Source: Spiroplasma ixodetis Y32 (lineage in GTDB: Bacteria > Bacillota_I > Bacilli_A > Mycoplasmatales > VBWQ01). Taken from it: 64,000 nucleotides of DNA. This document shows, piece by piece, positions 29,776 to 39,910 of this stretch; position 1 is the stretch's first letter; every line of letters starts with the position of its first letter. A program made the translations under genes and the position numbers. Location of the stretch: the NCBI RefSeq assembly GCF_030316605.1, contig NZ_CP127040.1:62001-126000 (forward strand), given 5' to 3'. The notes beneath the pieces are model-generated. The model saw nothing but the letters and a program-made list of their open reading frames with translations. It made no database searches and was not told where the DNA came from.

Positions 29776-30837
29776 TTATTTACTTTTTTTATATAAATTT
29801 CCTTTATCAGCAGCAGTTCATGTTCCTGCATATACTGTACCATTAACATTTACTAAACTAAAAACTTCACCATTATCTTCTTTTCAGCCAGATACTAATT
29901 CAAAAGTACCATCAGTTTTACTTTTAAATAATTTACCTTGACCATCAGCAGTTCTTGTTCCTGCATAAACTGTATCATTTACATTTACTAAACTATAAAC
30001 CGAACCATTATCTTTTTTTCAACCAGATACTAATTCAAAAGTACCATCAGTTTTACTTTTAAATAATTTACCTTGACCATCAACAGTTCTTGTTCCTGCA
30101 TATACTGTACCATTTACATTTACTAAACTAAAAACCGAACCATTAGTATCAGTTCAACCAGATACTAATTCAAAAGTACCATCAGTTTTACTTTTAAATA
30201 ATTTACCTTCACCAGGAGCAGTTCATGTTCCTACATAAACTGTACCATTTACATTTACTAAACTAAAAACCGAACCATTAGTATCAGTTCAACCACTAAC
30301 TTCACTAACTACACCTGCACTAGAAATTTTAAATAATTTACCTTGACCAGCAACAGTTCATGTTCCTGCATAAACTGTACCATTTACATTTACTAAACTA
30401 AAAACCACACCATTATCTTCTTTTCAACCAGATACTAATTCAAAAGTACCATCATTTTTACTTTTAAATAACTTACCTTTGTCAGCAGCAGTTCTTGTTC
30501 CTGCATAAATAGTTCCATTGATATTTATTAAACTATAAATTTCACCATTATCTTTTTTTCAACCAGATACTAATTCAAAAGTACCATCAGTTTTACTTTT
30601 AAATAATTTACCTTCACCAGGAACATGAACTGTTCCTGCATAAACTGTACCATTTACATTTACTAAACTCAAAACCGAACCATTATTATCTTGTCAACTA
30701 GAAACTTTTTGAAATTCTGCTTGAAGTGGTGGAATTGGAGTAGGTGATGGTTCATCTCCTTTACCACATGCAATAATATTTGTGCTTACTGTTCCGATTA
30801 AAGTTATTGTTCCTAACATACTTAGTAATTTCTTCAT
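29776..30837 (-). CDS. Repeat lipoprotein L4
   Basis: 353 residues, same plan as L3. One blade is divergent (FKISSAGVVSEVSGWTDTNG), a variant also seen in L1. ATG, AGGAGG and leader are conserved. Ends 35 bp before L3 begins. Confidence 0.82.
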
Positions 30838-30871
30838 TTCTTTTTACCTCCTTAAATTTAAATGTACATTA

Positions 30872-31933
30872 TTATTTACTTTTTTTATATAAATTTCCTT
30901 TATCATCAACAGTTCATGTTCCTGCATATACTGTACCATTTACATTTACTAAACTAAAAACTTCACCATTATCTTCTTTTCAGCCAGATACTAATTCAAA
31001 AGTACCATCAGTTTTACTTTTAAATAACTTACCTTGTTCAGGAGCAGTTCTTGTTGCTGCATAAACTGTACCATTAACATTTACTAAACGCAAAACCGAA
31101 CCATTATTATCTTTTCAACCAGATACTAATTCAAAAGTACCATCAGTTTTACTTTTAAATAATTTACCTTGACCAGCAGCAGTTCATGTTCCTGCATAAA
31201 CTGTACCATTTACATTTACTAAACTATAAACTTCACCATTATCTTTTTTTCAACCAGATACTAATTCAAAAGTACCATCAGTTTTACTTTTAAATAATTT
31301 ACCTTGACCATCAGCAGTTCATGTTCCTACATAAACTGTACCATTAACATTTACTAAACTCAAAACCGAACCATTATCTTCTTTTCAACCAGATACTAAT
31401 TCAAAAGTACCATCAGTTTTACTTTTAAATAATTTACCTTCACCAGGAGCAGTTCTTGTTCCTGCATAAACTATACCATTTACATTTACTAAACTATAAA
31501 CTTCACCATTATCTTCTTTTCAACCAGATACTAATTCAAAAGTACCATCAGTTTCACTTTTAAATAATTTACCTTGACCAGAATCAGTTCTTGTTCCTGC
31601 ATAAATAGTTCCATTGATATTTATTAAACTATAAATTTCACCATTATCTTCTTTTCAACCAGATACTAATTCAAAAGTACCATCAGTTTTACTTTTAAAT
31701 AATTTACCTTGACCATCAGCAGTTCATGTTCCTACATAAACTGTACCATTAACATTTACTAAACTCAAAACCGAACCATTAGTATCGTTCCACCCAGAAA
31801 CTTTTTGAAATTCTGCTTGAATTGGCGGAATTGGAGTAGGTGATGGTTCATCTCCTTTACCACATGCAATAATATTTGTGCTTACTGTTCCGATTAAAGT
31901 TATTGTTCCTAACATACTTAGTAATTTCTTCAT
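30872..31933 (-). CDS. Repeat lipoprotein L5
   Basis: 353 residues, seven blades, same signal, lipobox and tail as L3 and L4; TVYAATRTAPEQ marks one blade. First gene of the tandem array; its leader (31934-31976) was hit by IS1595 copy E, which may separate it from its promoter. Confidence 0.82.
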
Positions 31934-31976
31934 TTCTTTTTACCTCCTTAAATTTAAATGTACATTATTATTTTAT

Positions 31977-32917
31977 GGCTTTTCTCCCTTTATGTACTAT
32001 TTTTAAATTTTATCACATAAATTCTGAGAAAAGCCTATCTACGGACTTCTCCCCACATTTTTAAATGAAACATAGCATTACAGTTTCAAAAGTAGGTATC
32101 TTGTTGAATTTATATGCAGCTTCTTTGGCATATAAATGAACATGATGTTTTGCAACTTTGATATGTGTTTTAAATGTTCTTCGTATATGTTTTCATACTG
32201 ATTCAATTTGATTGGTATTTACGCCAATTTTTGAAACATAACCATCTTGATGGTTAACTGTTTTGTGATTAGGGAAAAGTGATTTGAAATCACGATATCC
32301 TTTTCAAGAATCAGTATGTACATCACACTTTGAAGAAATATGGTTTCTTGCAAACTGCAAAAGATTTTTACTTTTTGCGTTTTTGATTACTTTCACAATT
32401 AAATTATTGGTTGTTTTTTCATAAATCCCAACAATTAATGTTTTATTTATCAAAGATCTTCCTTGTTTTTTAAAACCCATATGTGAAAGATACATTTCAT
32501 CCATTTGCACTATGCCCTCAACAATAAATTGATGTTCTTGTTTGGCAATACGATTTCTGATTTCATGACCCATTCTTCAAGCAGTTTTCAAAGTCACACC
32601 CAATTCTTTTGCAACATCAGTTGATGTAATTCCATGTTTGGTGTTTATTCATCTAAAGATGAGATAAAATCAAAATCTCAAAGGTGTTTGTGACTTGTAA
32701 AAAATGGTGCCATGAAGAATACTAAATGTTTGATGACATTTCAAACATCTTATTCTTCTTAAATTAGAAGTATTCAAACTTGTTCAAGAACACATGATAC
32801 ATTTGTTTTTCTTCAAACTTGCTATATATTTTAAACAATCCTGTTCTGTTTGAAAAGCATTGTTGAACTCATTCAATTTCATTGTTTCCTCCACAAGTAC
32901 ATGTGGGGAGAAGTCCG
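31977..32917 (-). mobile_element. IS1595-family element, copy E
   Basis: 941 bp with a perfect 8-bp duplication TATTTTAT on both sides. Inserted in the leader of the lipoprotein array. Confidence 0.95.
32061..32882 (-). CDS. IS1595-family transposase (copy E)
   Basis: 273 aa, all motifs of copy A present (zinc ribbon, MDEMY, HTDSWKGY, NQIESVWKHI), GGAGG ribosome site intact. Likely functional. Confidence 0.92.
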
Positions 32918-32921
32918 TATT

Positions 32922-33179
32922 TTATATTATTTCTGGAATAAGTTCTTCATATGCTTGTTTTTGACGTCAATAATAAGGTTTTTCTCAAATTGAACATAAT
33001 TTATTTTCAACCGCTTTGAATATTTCTGATTCTTTAAGTTTTGTATTTAGCATTTTTGTTTCTAATTTAAAATCAAAAATAAGTTTTTTAATTTCTTCTA
33101 AATAAAAATTATCTTTTACATTATTGATTAAAATTTTTAAATCTGGTATTTCTCTTTTTTCTTGATGACAAATAATTTC
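32922..33179 (-). pseudogene. C-terminal part of a Rep-type protein
   Basis: Open from the IS3 edge: EIICHQEKREIPDLKILINN ... SEIFKAVENKLCSIWEKPYY, ending QAYEELIPEII and TAA. The ending matches that of the rep pseudogene at 10558-11235, and the whole stretch is duplicated in inverted position at 49655-49912, where it has a nonsense codon. The 5' part was removed by IS3 copy 6. Confidence 0.55.
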
Positions 33180-33345
33180 TGGATGGGTTACACTTTATTG
33201 GACACACAAGTGAACAAATTAGTGAAAAGAAAGGAATTATAATTATGACCAATATTAACTCATATACCAACGAATTTAAAAAGCAAATAGTAGCTTTATA
33301 TCAAAGTGGTAAATCAATATCTTGCCTTGTTAAAGAGTATAATGT

Positions 33346-34729
33346 GGCATTGGTTAGATAAGTTTACTTTCTTGTCTTCAAATCTGTACAAATTGGTTTG
33401 GAGACATTTTTAATCGTAAAATCATTCTATCATTATTTCATCAGTTAATAAATTTTCTTAATGCTTCTGTGAAATGTTTAATGCTATTAAACTTGTTACC
33501 AAACATAATTTTAAAATCTCTTTTGATTCAGCGATTTAAACATTCACTTACTTGGTTGCCTTTAAATCATGATAAACTTTTTGAATGAATTAAAGTTTTA
33601 CTTTTATTAAAACTATTTGTAACTATTTTACTAGTATTACCTGAACCTAAATCAGACTGGATAAATGTTGCAAATATTTTATGTTCTTTACGACTTGCCT
33701 TTGTTGCTTGATTAAGAACATTTAAAATGGTTATTGCATTTTCACTTTTATTAATTTTTCAACCAACTATAGCATTACTATTCATATCTGTAGCAATTTC
33801 TAATAATAATTTAGTTTTTTTATTATTAATAATTAATTCTTTAAATCAAGTACCATCGATCCCAACTTTTTCAAGATAAGTATTACTGGTAAAATTACGT
33901 TTTAATAAATCTTGGAAATTTGATTTTAAGGAATTAGATTTCGCTCTACGCTGTTTTTTGGGTTTGGTTAATAGTTTGTGATATTATTATCTTCTAATAA
34001 CCTCATAATGCTGTTTTTACTGCATTTAAAATTGGTGTTGTTTTTCTTTAATTCTAATCTCACCTTTTCTAAACTAGTAATTTTAATTATTTTATCTTTG
34101 TTGCTAATAACAACAATTTTATTTAATTCTTTTAATAACTCATTATCAATTTTTGTTTGATATTTCTTTTTACCGTTTTTTATTCATTTATAATATGCAA
34201 CTTTACTGAAAGGTAACAAACTAATTATGTCATTAATTCCATAATTTTTATTTCTATATTTATCAACTATTAAAAAACATTTACTTTTCAATAATTTACT
34301 ATTTAAAATATTTTGATTGTTTTTTAATTCTTTATCACAGAATTGTTTTTGTCTTAAAAATTCATTTTTTATTTTTTCTTTTAGTAGTGACTTTTTGAGT
34401 TTTTTATTTTCAAGTTTTAAATTTTTATCTTTGATATTCACTTTATCTATTTGATGATTTGTTTGAAAAGTATGAATAGTAATTAATTTATTATTTTTTT
34501 GATATTTTTTTACTCAATTATAAATTAATGATCTGGTTGATAATTGATATTTGGTTTTAATATCAATGGTTTTTAATTTTTTAATCACTACATATTCATT
34601 TAAAACATCTAGTTTAATTTTTCTTGTATAAACTTTATATTTCATCTTTACTCCTTAACTATTAATTATTTAAACTAATCATACTGTCTAGATTAAAAAT
34701 TATAGGAGTAAACTTAACTAACTTATGCC
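33346..34729 (-). mobile_element. Second IS3-like element
   Basis: 1384 bp with terminal inverted repeats ggcattggttagataagttt / ggcataagttagttaagttt, inside orfA of IS3 copy 6, with tgt on both sides as a likely 3-bp duplication. Single copy in the window. Confidence 0.85.
33354..34645 (-). pseudogene. IS3-like transposase, two frames
   Basis: Frame 1 (from ATG 34645): helix-turn-helix MKYKVYTRKIKLDVLNEYVV, a Lys-rich coiled coil, and a second DNA-binding domain to TAA at about 33979. Frame 2 continues KLLTKPKKQRRAKSNSLKSN into a DDE core: Asp in EKVGIDGTWF, Asp in FIQSDLGSGN, Glu in SECLNRWIKRDF, ending QESKLI. A single shift separates them; it may be programmed as in other IS3 elements, or a mutation. 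Confidence 0.7.
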
Positions 34730-34905
34730 TGTACAAGAGCAGTTACTTATAAATGAATTAAGCAATTTACTAATTCAGGTAGTTTTAAAACTAAAGATAA
34801 TCTTTCTGATTTAGAAAAACAATTAATTCAAGCAAATAAAGAATTAAAACAGTTACGAATGGAAAATGATATTTTAAAGCAAGCAGCACTAATAATAGGC
34901 AGAAA

Positions 34906-35751
34906 ATAGAAATTATTGTTAAAAATAAATCTAAATATAAAATTCGCACAATGTGTCGTTTTTTAAAACTCTCTAAATCAACATATTATTTTAATTTAAA
35001 GAAAAAAGAAAAAAATCAAAATAATATTTATGAACAAGCTGTTATTAGTGCTTTTAAAGAAAATAAAGAAGTTTATGGAACAAGAAGATTAAAAGTCATA
35101 CTAGCAAACCAAGAAATTTATTTATCACGCAGAAAAATTAAAGAAATTATGAATAAGCATAATTTAATATCAAAATACACTAAATTATCATTCAAAAATC
35201 ATCATAATAAAGTCAATAATAGTCAAATAACCAATCTTGTTAATAGAAACTTTAATAATAAAATTAAAAATGAAGTTATTGTTAGTGATTTAACTTATGT
35301 TCAAGTTAATGGTAAATGAAACTATATTTGCTTATTAATTGACCTATTTAACCGCAAAATTATTGGACATAGTGTTTGAAGAGTTAAAAAAGATACATCA
35401 TTAGTAAATCAAGCATTTATGCAATCAAATCACTGTTTAAAAGATATTAAAATATTTCATAGTGATCGCGGCAATGAATTTAACAATAAAATGATTGATA
35501 AACTTTTATTAGCATTCAATATTAATCGTTCTTTAAACAAAAAAGGCTGTCCTTATGATAATGCTGTTGCTGAAGCAACTTTCAAAACTTTTAAGACAGA
35601 ATTTATTAATGATAGAAATTTTACATCATTAATCCAATTAAAATTAGAATTATTTGATTACATCAACTGATATAACAACATAAGAATTCACAGCACTCTA
35701 AACTACTTAACCCCCATCAAATACCAAGCACAAATGTCTACCAAAAAATAG
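34906..35751 (+). CDS. IS3-family OrfB (copy 6, intact)
   Basis: Open from the AAAATAG slip site to TAG 35749. All catalytic motifs are present (VSDLTYVQVNGKW, FHSDRGNEF, AEATFKTFKTEF). It keeps HSVWRVKKD where most copies have lost three or two bases, so this is probably the ancestral form. It has no intact orfA in cis because of the inserted element. Confidence 0.8.
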
Positions 35752-35774
35752 TCCTAAAAAAGGTTGCCATTCCA

Positions 35775-35990
35775 CATTATTTCTATATCTTTTTTCAAGT
35801 ATTACTTTCATTAGCGTAGATTTTTTTCATAATTTTGTATCAGCTTCTTCTTCAAATTTCTTTAATAATCTTTCTGGTACAGAAACAGTAAGAAGTACAA
35901 TTTTTTCTTTGTTTTTAATTTTTTTGATTTTATCTTTTTCATCTATTGTATTTAACATTTGTTTTGGTGCTTCATAAACTTTTTTTGTTT
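35775..35990 (-). pseudogene. Ribbon-helix-helix-type fragment
   Basis: Reads KQMLNTIDEKDKIKKIKNKE, then KIVLLTVSVPERLLKKFEEE and KSTLMKVILEKRYRNN up to the IS3 edge. The pattern (strand with TVSVPERLLKKF, then helix) resembles CopG/ParG-type regulators. Both ends are missing. Confidence 0.45.
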
Positions 35991-36076
35991 TAAATTATGG
36001 GAGCGTGGCGAAGATGTCGGTAACTAGTAATTTTCAAAAATAACTTCCTAATTTTTTTAACCCTTAAATAAAAAAT

Positions 36077-37017
36077 GGCTTTTCTCCCTTTATGTACTAT
36101 TTTTAAATTTTATCACATAAATGCTGAGAAAAGCCTATCTACGGACTTCTCCCCACATTTTTAAATGAAACATAGCATTACAGTTTCAAAAGTAGGTATC
36201 TTGTTGAATTTATATGCAGCTTCTTTGGCATATAAATGAACATGATGTTTTGCAACTTTGATATGTGTTTTAAATGTTCTTCGTATATGTTTTCATACTG
36301 ATTCAATTTGATTGGTATTTACGCCAATTTTTGAAACATAACCATCTTGATGGTTAACTGTTTTGTGATTAGGGAAAAGTGATTTGAAATCACGATATCC
36401 TTTTCAAGAATCAGTATGTACATCACACTTTGAAGAAATATGGTTTCTTGCAAAATGCAAAAGATTTTTACTTTTTGAGTTTTTGATTACTTTCACAATT
36501 AAATTATTGGTTGTTTTTTCATAAATCCCAACAATTAATGTTTTATTTATCAAAGATCTTCCTTGTTTTTTAAAACCCATATGTGAAAGATACATTTCAT
36601 CCATTTGCACTATGCCCTCAACAATAAATTGATGTTCTTGTTTGGCAATACGATTTCTGATTTCATGACCCATTCTTCAAGCAGTTTTCAAAGTCACACC
36701 CAATTCTTTTGCAACATTAGTTGATGTAATTCCATGTTTGGTGTTTATTCATCTAAAGATGAGATAAAATCAAAATCTCAAAGGTGTTTGTGACTTGTAA
36801 AAAATGGTGCCATGAAGAATACTAAATGTTTGATGACATTTCAAACATCTTATTCTTCTTAAATTAGAAGTATTCAAACGTGTTCAAGAACACATGATAC
36901 ATTTGTTTTTCTTCAAACTTGCTATATATTTTAAACAATCCTGTTCTGTTTGAAAAGCATTGTTGAACTCATTCAATTTCATTGTTTCTTCCACAAGTAC
37001 ATGTGGGGAGAAGTCCG
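36077..37017 (-). mobile_element. IS1595-family element, copy F
   Basis: 941 bp, perfect 8-bp duplication TAAAAAAT. Inserted in the palindromic element. Confidence 0.95.
36161..36982 (-). CDS. IS1595-family transposase (copy F)
   Basis: Full-length 822-nt frame with all motifs. The ribosome site is weakened (gtggaagaaacaATG in place of gtggaggaaacaATG), a Ser replaces Ala in KNSKSKN, His replaces Gln in LLHFAR and Arg codon cgt stands near the zinc ribbon (NTFEYF region on the other strand). May be poorly translated. Confidence 0.85.
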
Positions 37018-37344
37018 TAAAAAATAAAACCAACACTTGCACACTTGAAAGTGGCAAGGTTGGTTAAATTAAGAATAATAGTATGTTTCCCCATGGGGGG
37101 GCTATATATACTAATTTCCAATTCGATCCCACCCCAAGAATTACCATTAAATGGTTAGTATATTTTATTAGGCATCATCAACTTATTATTTATTCATGCA
37201 AGTCCACATGCTAGCTACTATTTTTAACAACTGTGTTGTAATTCACTGTTTTAGTTCTCTAACACGTGTTGATAATAGTGTTAAAGACGGTTATTAAAAA
37301 TAATATAAAAATTATAAATATTAAAAAATATTATATTTTTATAT

Positions 37345-37929
37345 CTATGTTAAAATTTCATAACTGTGTTGTTTAGGATATGCTTCAATGGTGTTGATTT
37401 GATTTTCGATTCAATTGGCAAGTGTTTGCGAATTTGTAATTCAGTGAATTTTACCACCATCAACAAGTCATTGACGTACATTAATTAATTTTGTTTTAAA
37501 GCGTTCTGGTGATTTTCTAGTTAATTCAAGTTCTACATAAATTTCAGTATTATCATTTTTAGTAATAATTAAATCAGGATAAGCGTTAAGATTTCCATTT
37601 TCTATTTTTAGTTCACGTTTAGTTTTATAGGAAAGTATTTCAGTTTGTTGACAAAGTCATTTAATAAGTAAATCTTGATGAGCTAGTTCATAATAATTGA
37701 CTTGAATGCTTTTTTTGTGTTCTCTTCCTAAATGGCTTTGTGCTTTACTTGTTAAAGTAAAATAATTTTTCTTTGGTAATGTATCTACATTAAGCATTTT
37801 TAATTTTAATAGCTTCTTTTTTTGGGTTTCAATTGTTTGAATATTTTTGTTTAATAACAAAGCAATTTGTTCTGCATTTAAATATCCCCAACGGTTTATA
37901 ATAAATAGTATTTTTTCTAATTCACCCAT
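37345..37929 (-). CDS. Replication-relaxation family protein (relaxase-like)
   Basis: 194 residues. N-terminal winged helix (MGELEKILFIINRWGYLNAE, then IALLLNKNIQTIETQKKKLL), followed by YYELAHQDLLIKWLCQQTEI, YPDLIITKNDNTEIYVELEL and TRKSPERFKTKLINVRQWLV. This order is typical of the plasmid replication-relaxation proteins of Gram-positive mobile elements, which act with conjugation loci. Intact; two broken relatives are at 19661 and 47980. It ends 25 bp from the palindromic element. Family call from pattern memory. Confidence 0.6.
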
Positions 37930-37956
37930 TGCTTTGTACTCCTTTTAGATTTATTA

Positions 37957-38085
37957 CTAAAATATAACTCAAAATCTTCAATATTTATTTTTATCATTCA
38001 AACTACTAATTATTTTTACACTTATTTTAGATATTTTTTCTAATGCTTGTTTTAAAAATAAAGCCATTTTTTCAATTTTTTTCAT
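37957..38085 (-). CDS. 42-aa amphipathic small protein
   Basis: ATG at 38085 after AAGGAG. MKKIEKMALFLKQALEKISK, then SVKIISSLNDKNKYWRFWVI F; two Trp by TGA. Lies 27 bp upstream of the relaxase-like gene in the same direction, probably one transcript. Function unknown. Confidence 0.5.
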
Positions 38086-38241
38086 AACTTTTTACTCCTT
38101 TTTAGGTATATGCCTTTATTTGGTTCGTATTTGATGTTTTTAGCGATTATTTAATTTTGAATATAAAGCTATTCATCAAGCCTTAGTTATGAGACTTTTT
38201 ATGTATTTCCGACAATTTGCACTTTATAATATTTTTTAAGA
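38086..38241 (-). other. VirB4 3'-end scar and conserved intergenic segment
   Basis: On the minus strand it begins with the last codons of VirB4 (VQIVGNT, TAA) and continues with ~110 bp nearly identical to the spacer downstream of VirB4 at 61232-61345, ending in aaaggcatatacctaaaaag before the ribosome site. It marks where the peptidase gene was joined to a conjugation-operon tail. Confidence 0.6.
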
Positions 38242-39420
38242 TTATAAAATTTTTGGTAAATCAATTCTAAAAAATTTATCTAATTTCTCTCATGCAATAT
38301 TACGCTGATTTTCAGGTGTTTCAATTCATTGTGCAAATCCTTCTGCAAATAGTTCATTAATTGATGTTCTTCCATAATTACTTCTTACAATAGCATAAGA
38401 TAATAATTTTTGATAAATTGGGTCATTTATTTTTGTACCATTTGCTAATGTTGAAATCATATATTTTTCTGGACTGTTTAATTGCTTACTAGAATTATTT
38501 TGTGAAATTTGTAATGATTTATAAAAATAATTATCTAATTGGAAAGTATCTTGATTATCAACAAAATAATTAATCTTCTGTCTTCCTTTTAAATCTAATG
38601 ATAAAAAATTACTTAAAGCATGACCATATTCATGAACTAATGAATGAACAATATTTTTACTTGATCAAAAACCAAAAATGTAATTTTTAATTGCAATTTC
38701 ATTAGAAAAAACTACATTACTAAGACTTATCATTTGAATGCAATTTAAATAATAACCATAATTAGGTTCAAATTTTCAAAATTTTAAACCTTTGGTTTGT
38801 GCTGCTATTTGATTTTTATCTAATAATTTGTCATAATCAATTTTGTAAACTAATTTTAATACATTATTTTTTCCATATAATTTTGAAAAGATATTATAAA
38901 ATTTAAGAATTTCATTTTTAATTTCATTTTTATATTTTGTTAAAATATTTATTTTTTGAAATAAATCTTCAAAATTTATATTTACTTTTTTAGTTGTATT
39001 AAGATAAGTATCATTTAGTTGTTTTTGTAAATCATTAAAATCATTAAAACTATCTTTATTGTTTTCTAAATCATTAAAATCATTAATTGACTTTTCATTT
39101 GCTTTATATTTAATTTTTTCTTCTAAATTATTAATAAATTCTCATTTTTTATTACTTTTATTAAATCAGTTTTCTGAACTTTTTAAATATCAATTTTTCA
39201 CATTACTAGTATCTATCCCAAAAAAACTTAAACGATCACTTATTATTTTACTGGTTCTGTTATTTATGTCGGGAACAATGTAATCACCAGAAATATCTTG
39301 TTCATTTTCATCAGATCAATCATAATTATTGTTAGTACATCCTCATCTACAAGCAGAAACATTGATTATCGTTGCACTAACTAAAATATAATTTAAAAAA
39401 AATCTAATTATTTTTTTCAT
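38242..39420 (-). CDS. Secreted zinc-metallopeptidase lipoprotein
   Basis: 392 residues. Signal peptide MKKIIRFFLNYILVSATIIN ends in the lipobox-like VSAC (Cys24). A long helical, charged middle region is followed by the zinc site HEYGH at 263-267 (SLVHEYGHALSNF) and, ~90 residues on, INELFAEGFAQWIE, giving Glu as third ligand as in gluzincins. Predicted to sit on the outer membrane face and cut protein substrates, possibly of the host. RBS GGGAG. Complete, with many TGA Trp codons; no close family named. Confidence 0.7.
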
Positions 39421-39499
39421 AATTATTATTCTCCCTTTCTTTTTGTTTGGTTCTTTATTTTTGCTTATCTTTACCTCTATAAAGAAAAGCAAGATAAAG

Positions 39500-39604
39500 A
39501 ATATATTACCAACAAGCATTAAACCGAAACGCCGTGCTGTCAACATCGTTGGGAGTTCGGCGTTTCGGGTGATTGTCTTGACAAAATGCTTGTTGGTAAT
39601 ATAC
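39500..39604. other. Large GC-rich hairpin upstream of the peptidase gene
   Basis: Outer stem atattaccaacaagcat / atgcttgttggtaatat (17 bp) encloses an inner stem ccgaaacgccg / cggcgtttcgg. It is 80 bp upstream of the peptidase ATG, in its 5' leader if the promoter lies beyond. Much more GC-rich than its surroundings. The rest of 39421-39752 holds no gene. Confidence 0.6.
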
Positions 39605-39752
39605 TTTTTCGCAATTTTGTTTAATAATTAATTATTATAAAATTATGATTAAATAATTAATTATATTATATAATATTTTTCATAAAATTTAAAAAAATAA
39701 AACCAAAGACCATCGATTTTATTTTTATTGTGAATGGTATTGTTGAATATAT

Positions 39753-39910
39753 TGGAATGGCAACACTTTTTAGGACTATTTTTTGGTAGACATTTGTACT
39801 TGGTATTTGATGGGGGTTAAGTAGTTTAGAGTGCTGTGAATTCTTATGTTGTTATATCAGTTGATGTAATCAAATAATTCTAATTTTAATTGGATTAATG
39901 ATGTAAAATT
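39753..39910 (-). mobile_element. IS3-family fragment (right end only)
   Basis: 158 bp from tggaatggcaacac to gatgtaaaatt, where the complete copy 7 begins in opposite orientation. The missing remainder corresponds closely to truncated copy 8 at 48573-49654, so one element may have been split by rearrangement. Confidence 0.8.

Larger units (their letters stand above)
33180..35774 (+). mobile_element. IS3-family element, copy 6, interrupted by another IS
   Basis: Starts TGGATGGGTTACAC at 33180 and ends ...TTGCCATTCCA at 35774. orfA is split by the element at 33346-34729. It and copy 8 (48573-49654) have the same flank (aataatttc / gaaattatt), so they descend from one insertion that was duplicated with its surroundings. 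Confidence 0.9.
36001..37320. other. Palindromic non-coding element, copy 1, split by IS1595 copy F
   Basis: Shares tgggagcgtggcgaagatgt and the arm ggtaactagtaattttc...aaccctt with 52593-53066, then continues (after IS1595 F) with the interior of that element in reverse orientation: aaccaacacttgc / gcaaggttggtt hairpin, gtatgtttccccatgggg, acatgctagctac, aacacgtgtt. Locally GC-rich. No ORF. It lies just downstream of a relaxase-like gene, so a transfer or replication origin is possible. Confidence 0.55.

Noticed and set aside
28032..31064. Plus-strand ORFs across the lipoprotein array (MCLLFRLKLLFLTYL...)
   Set aside because: They are antisense shadows of the conserved signal-peptide regions of the minus-strand lipoprotein genes and lack ribosome sites.
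26000..31900. CRISPR-like look of the regularly spaced repeats
   Set aside because: The period is ~135 bp, in frame, and encodes ~45-residue protein blades; there are no short palindromic repeats with unique spacers and no cas genes.
39443..39631. 62-aa plus-strand ORF through the large hairpin
   Set aside because: No ribosome site, crosses a palindrome, and lies opposite the peptidase leader.
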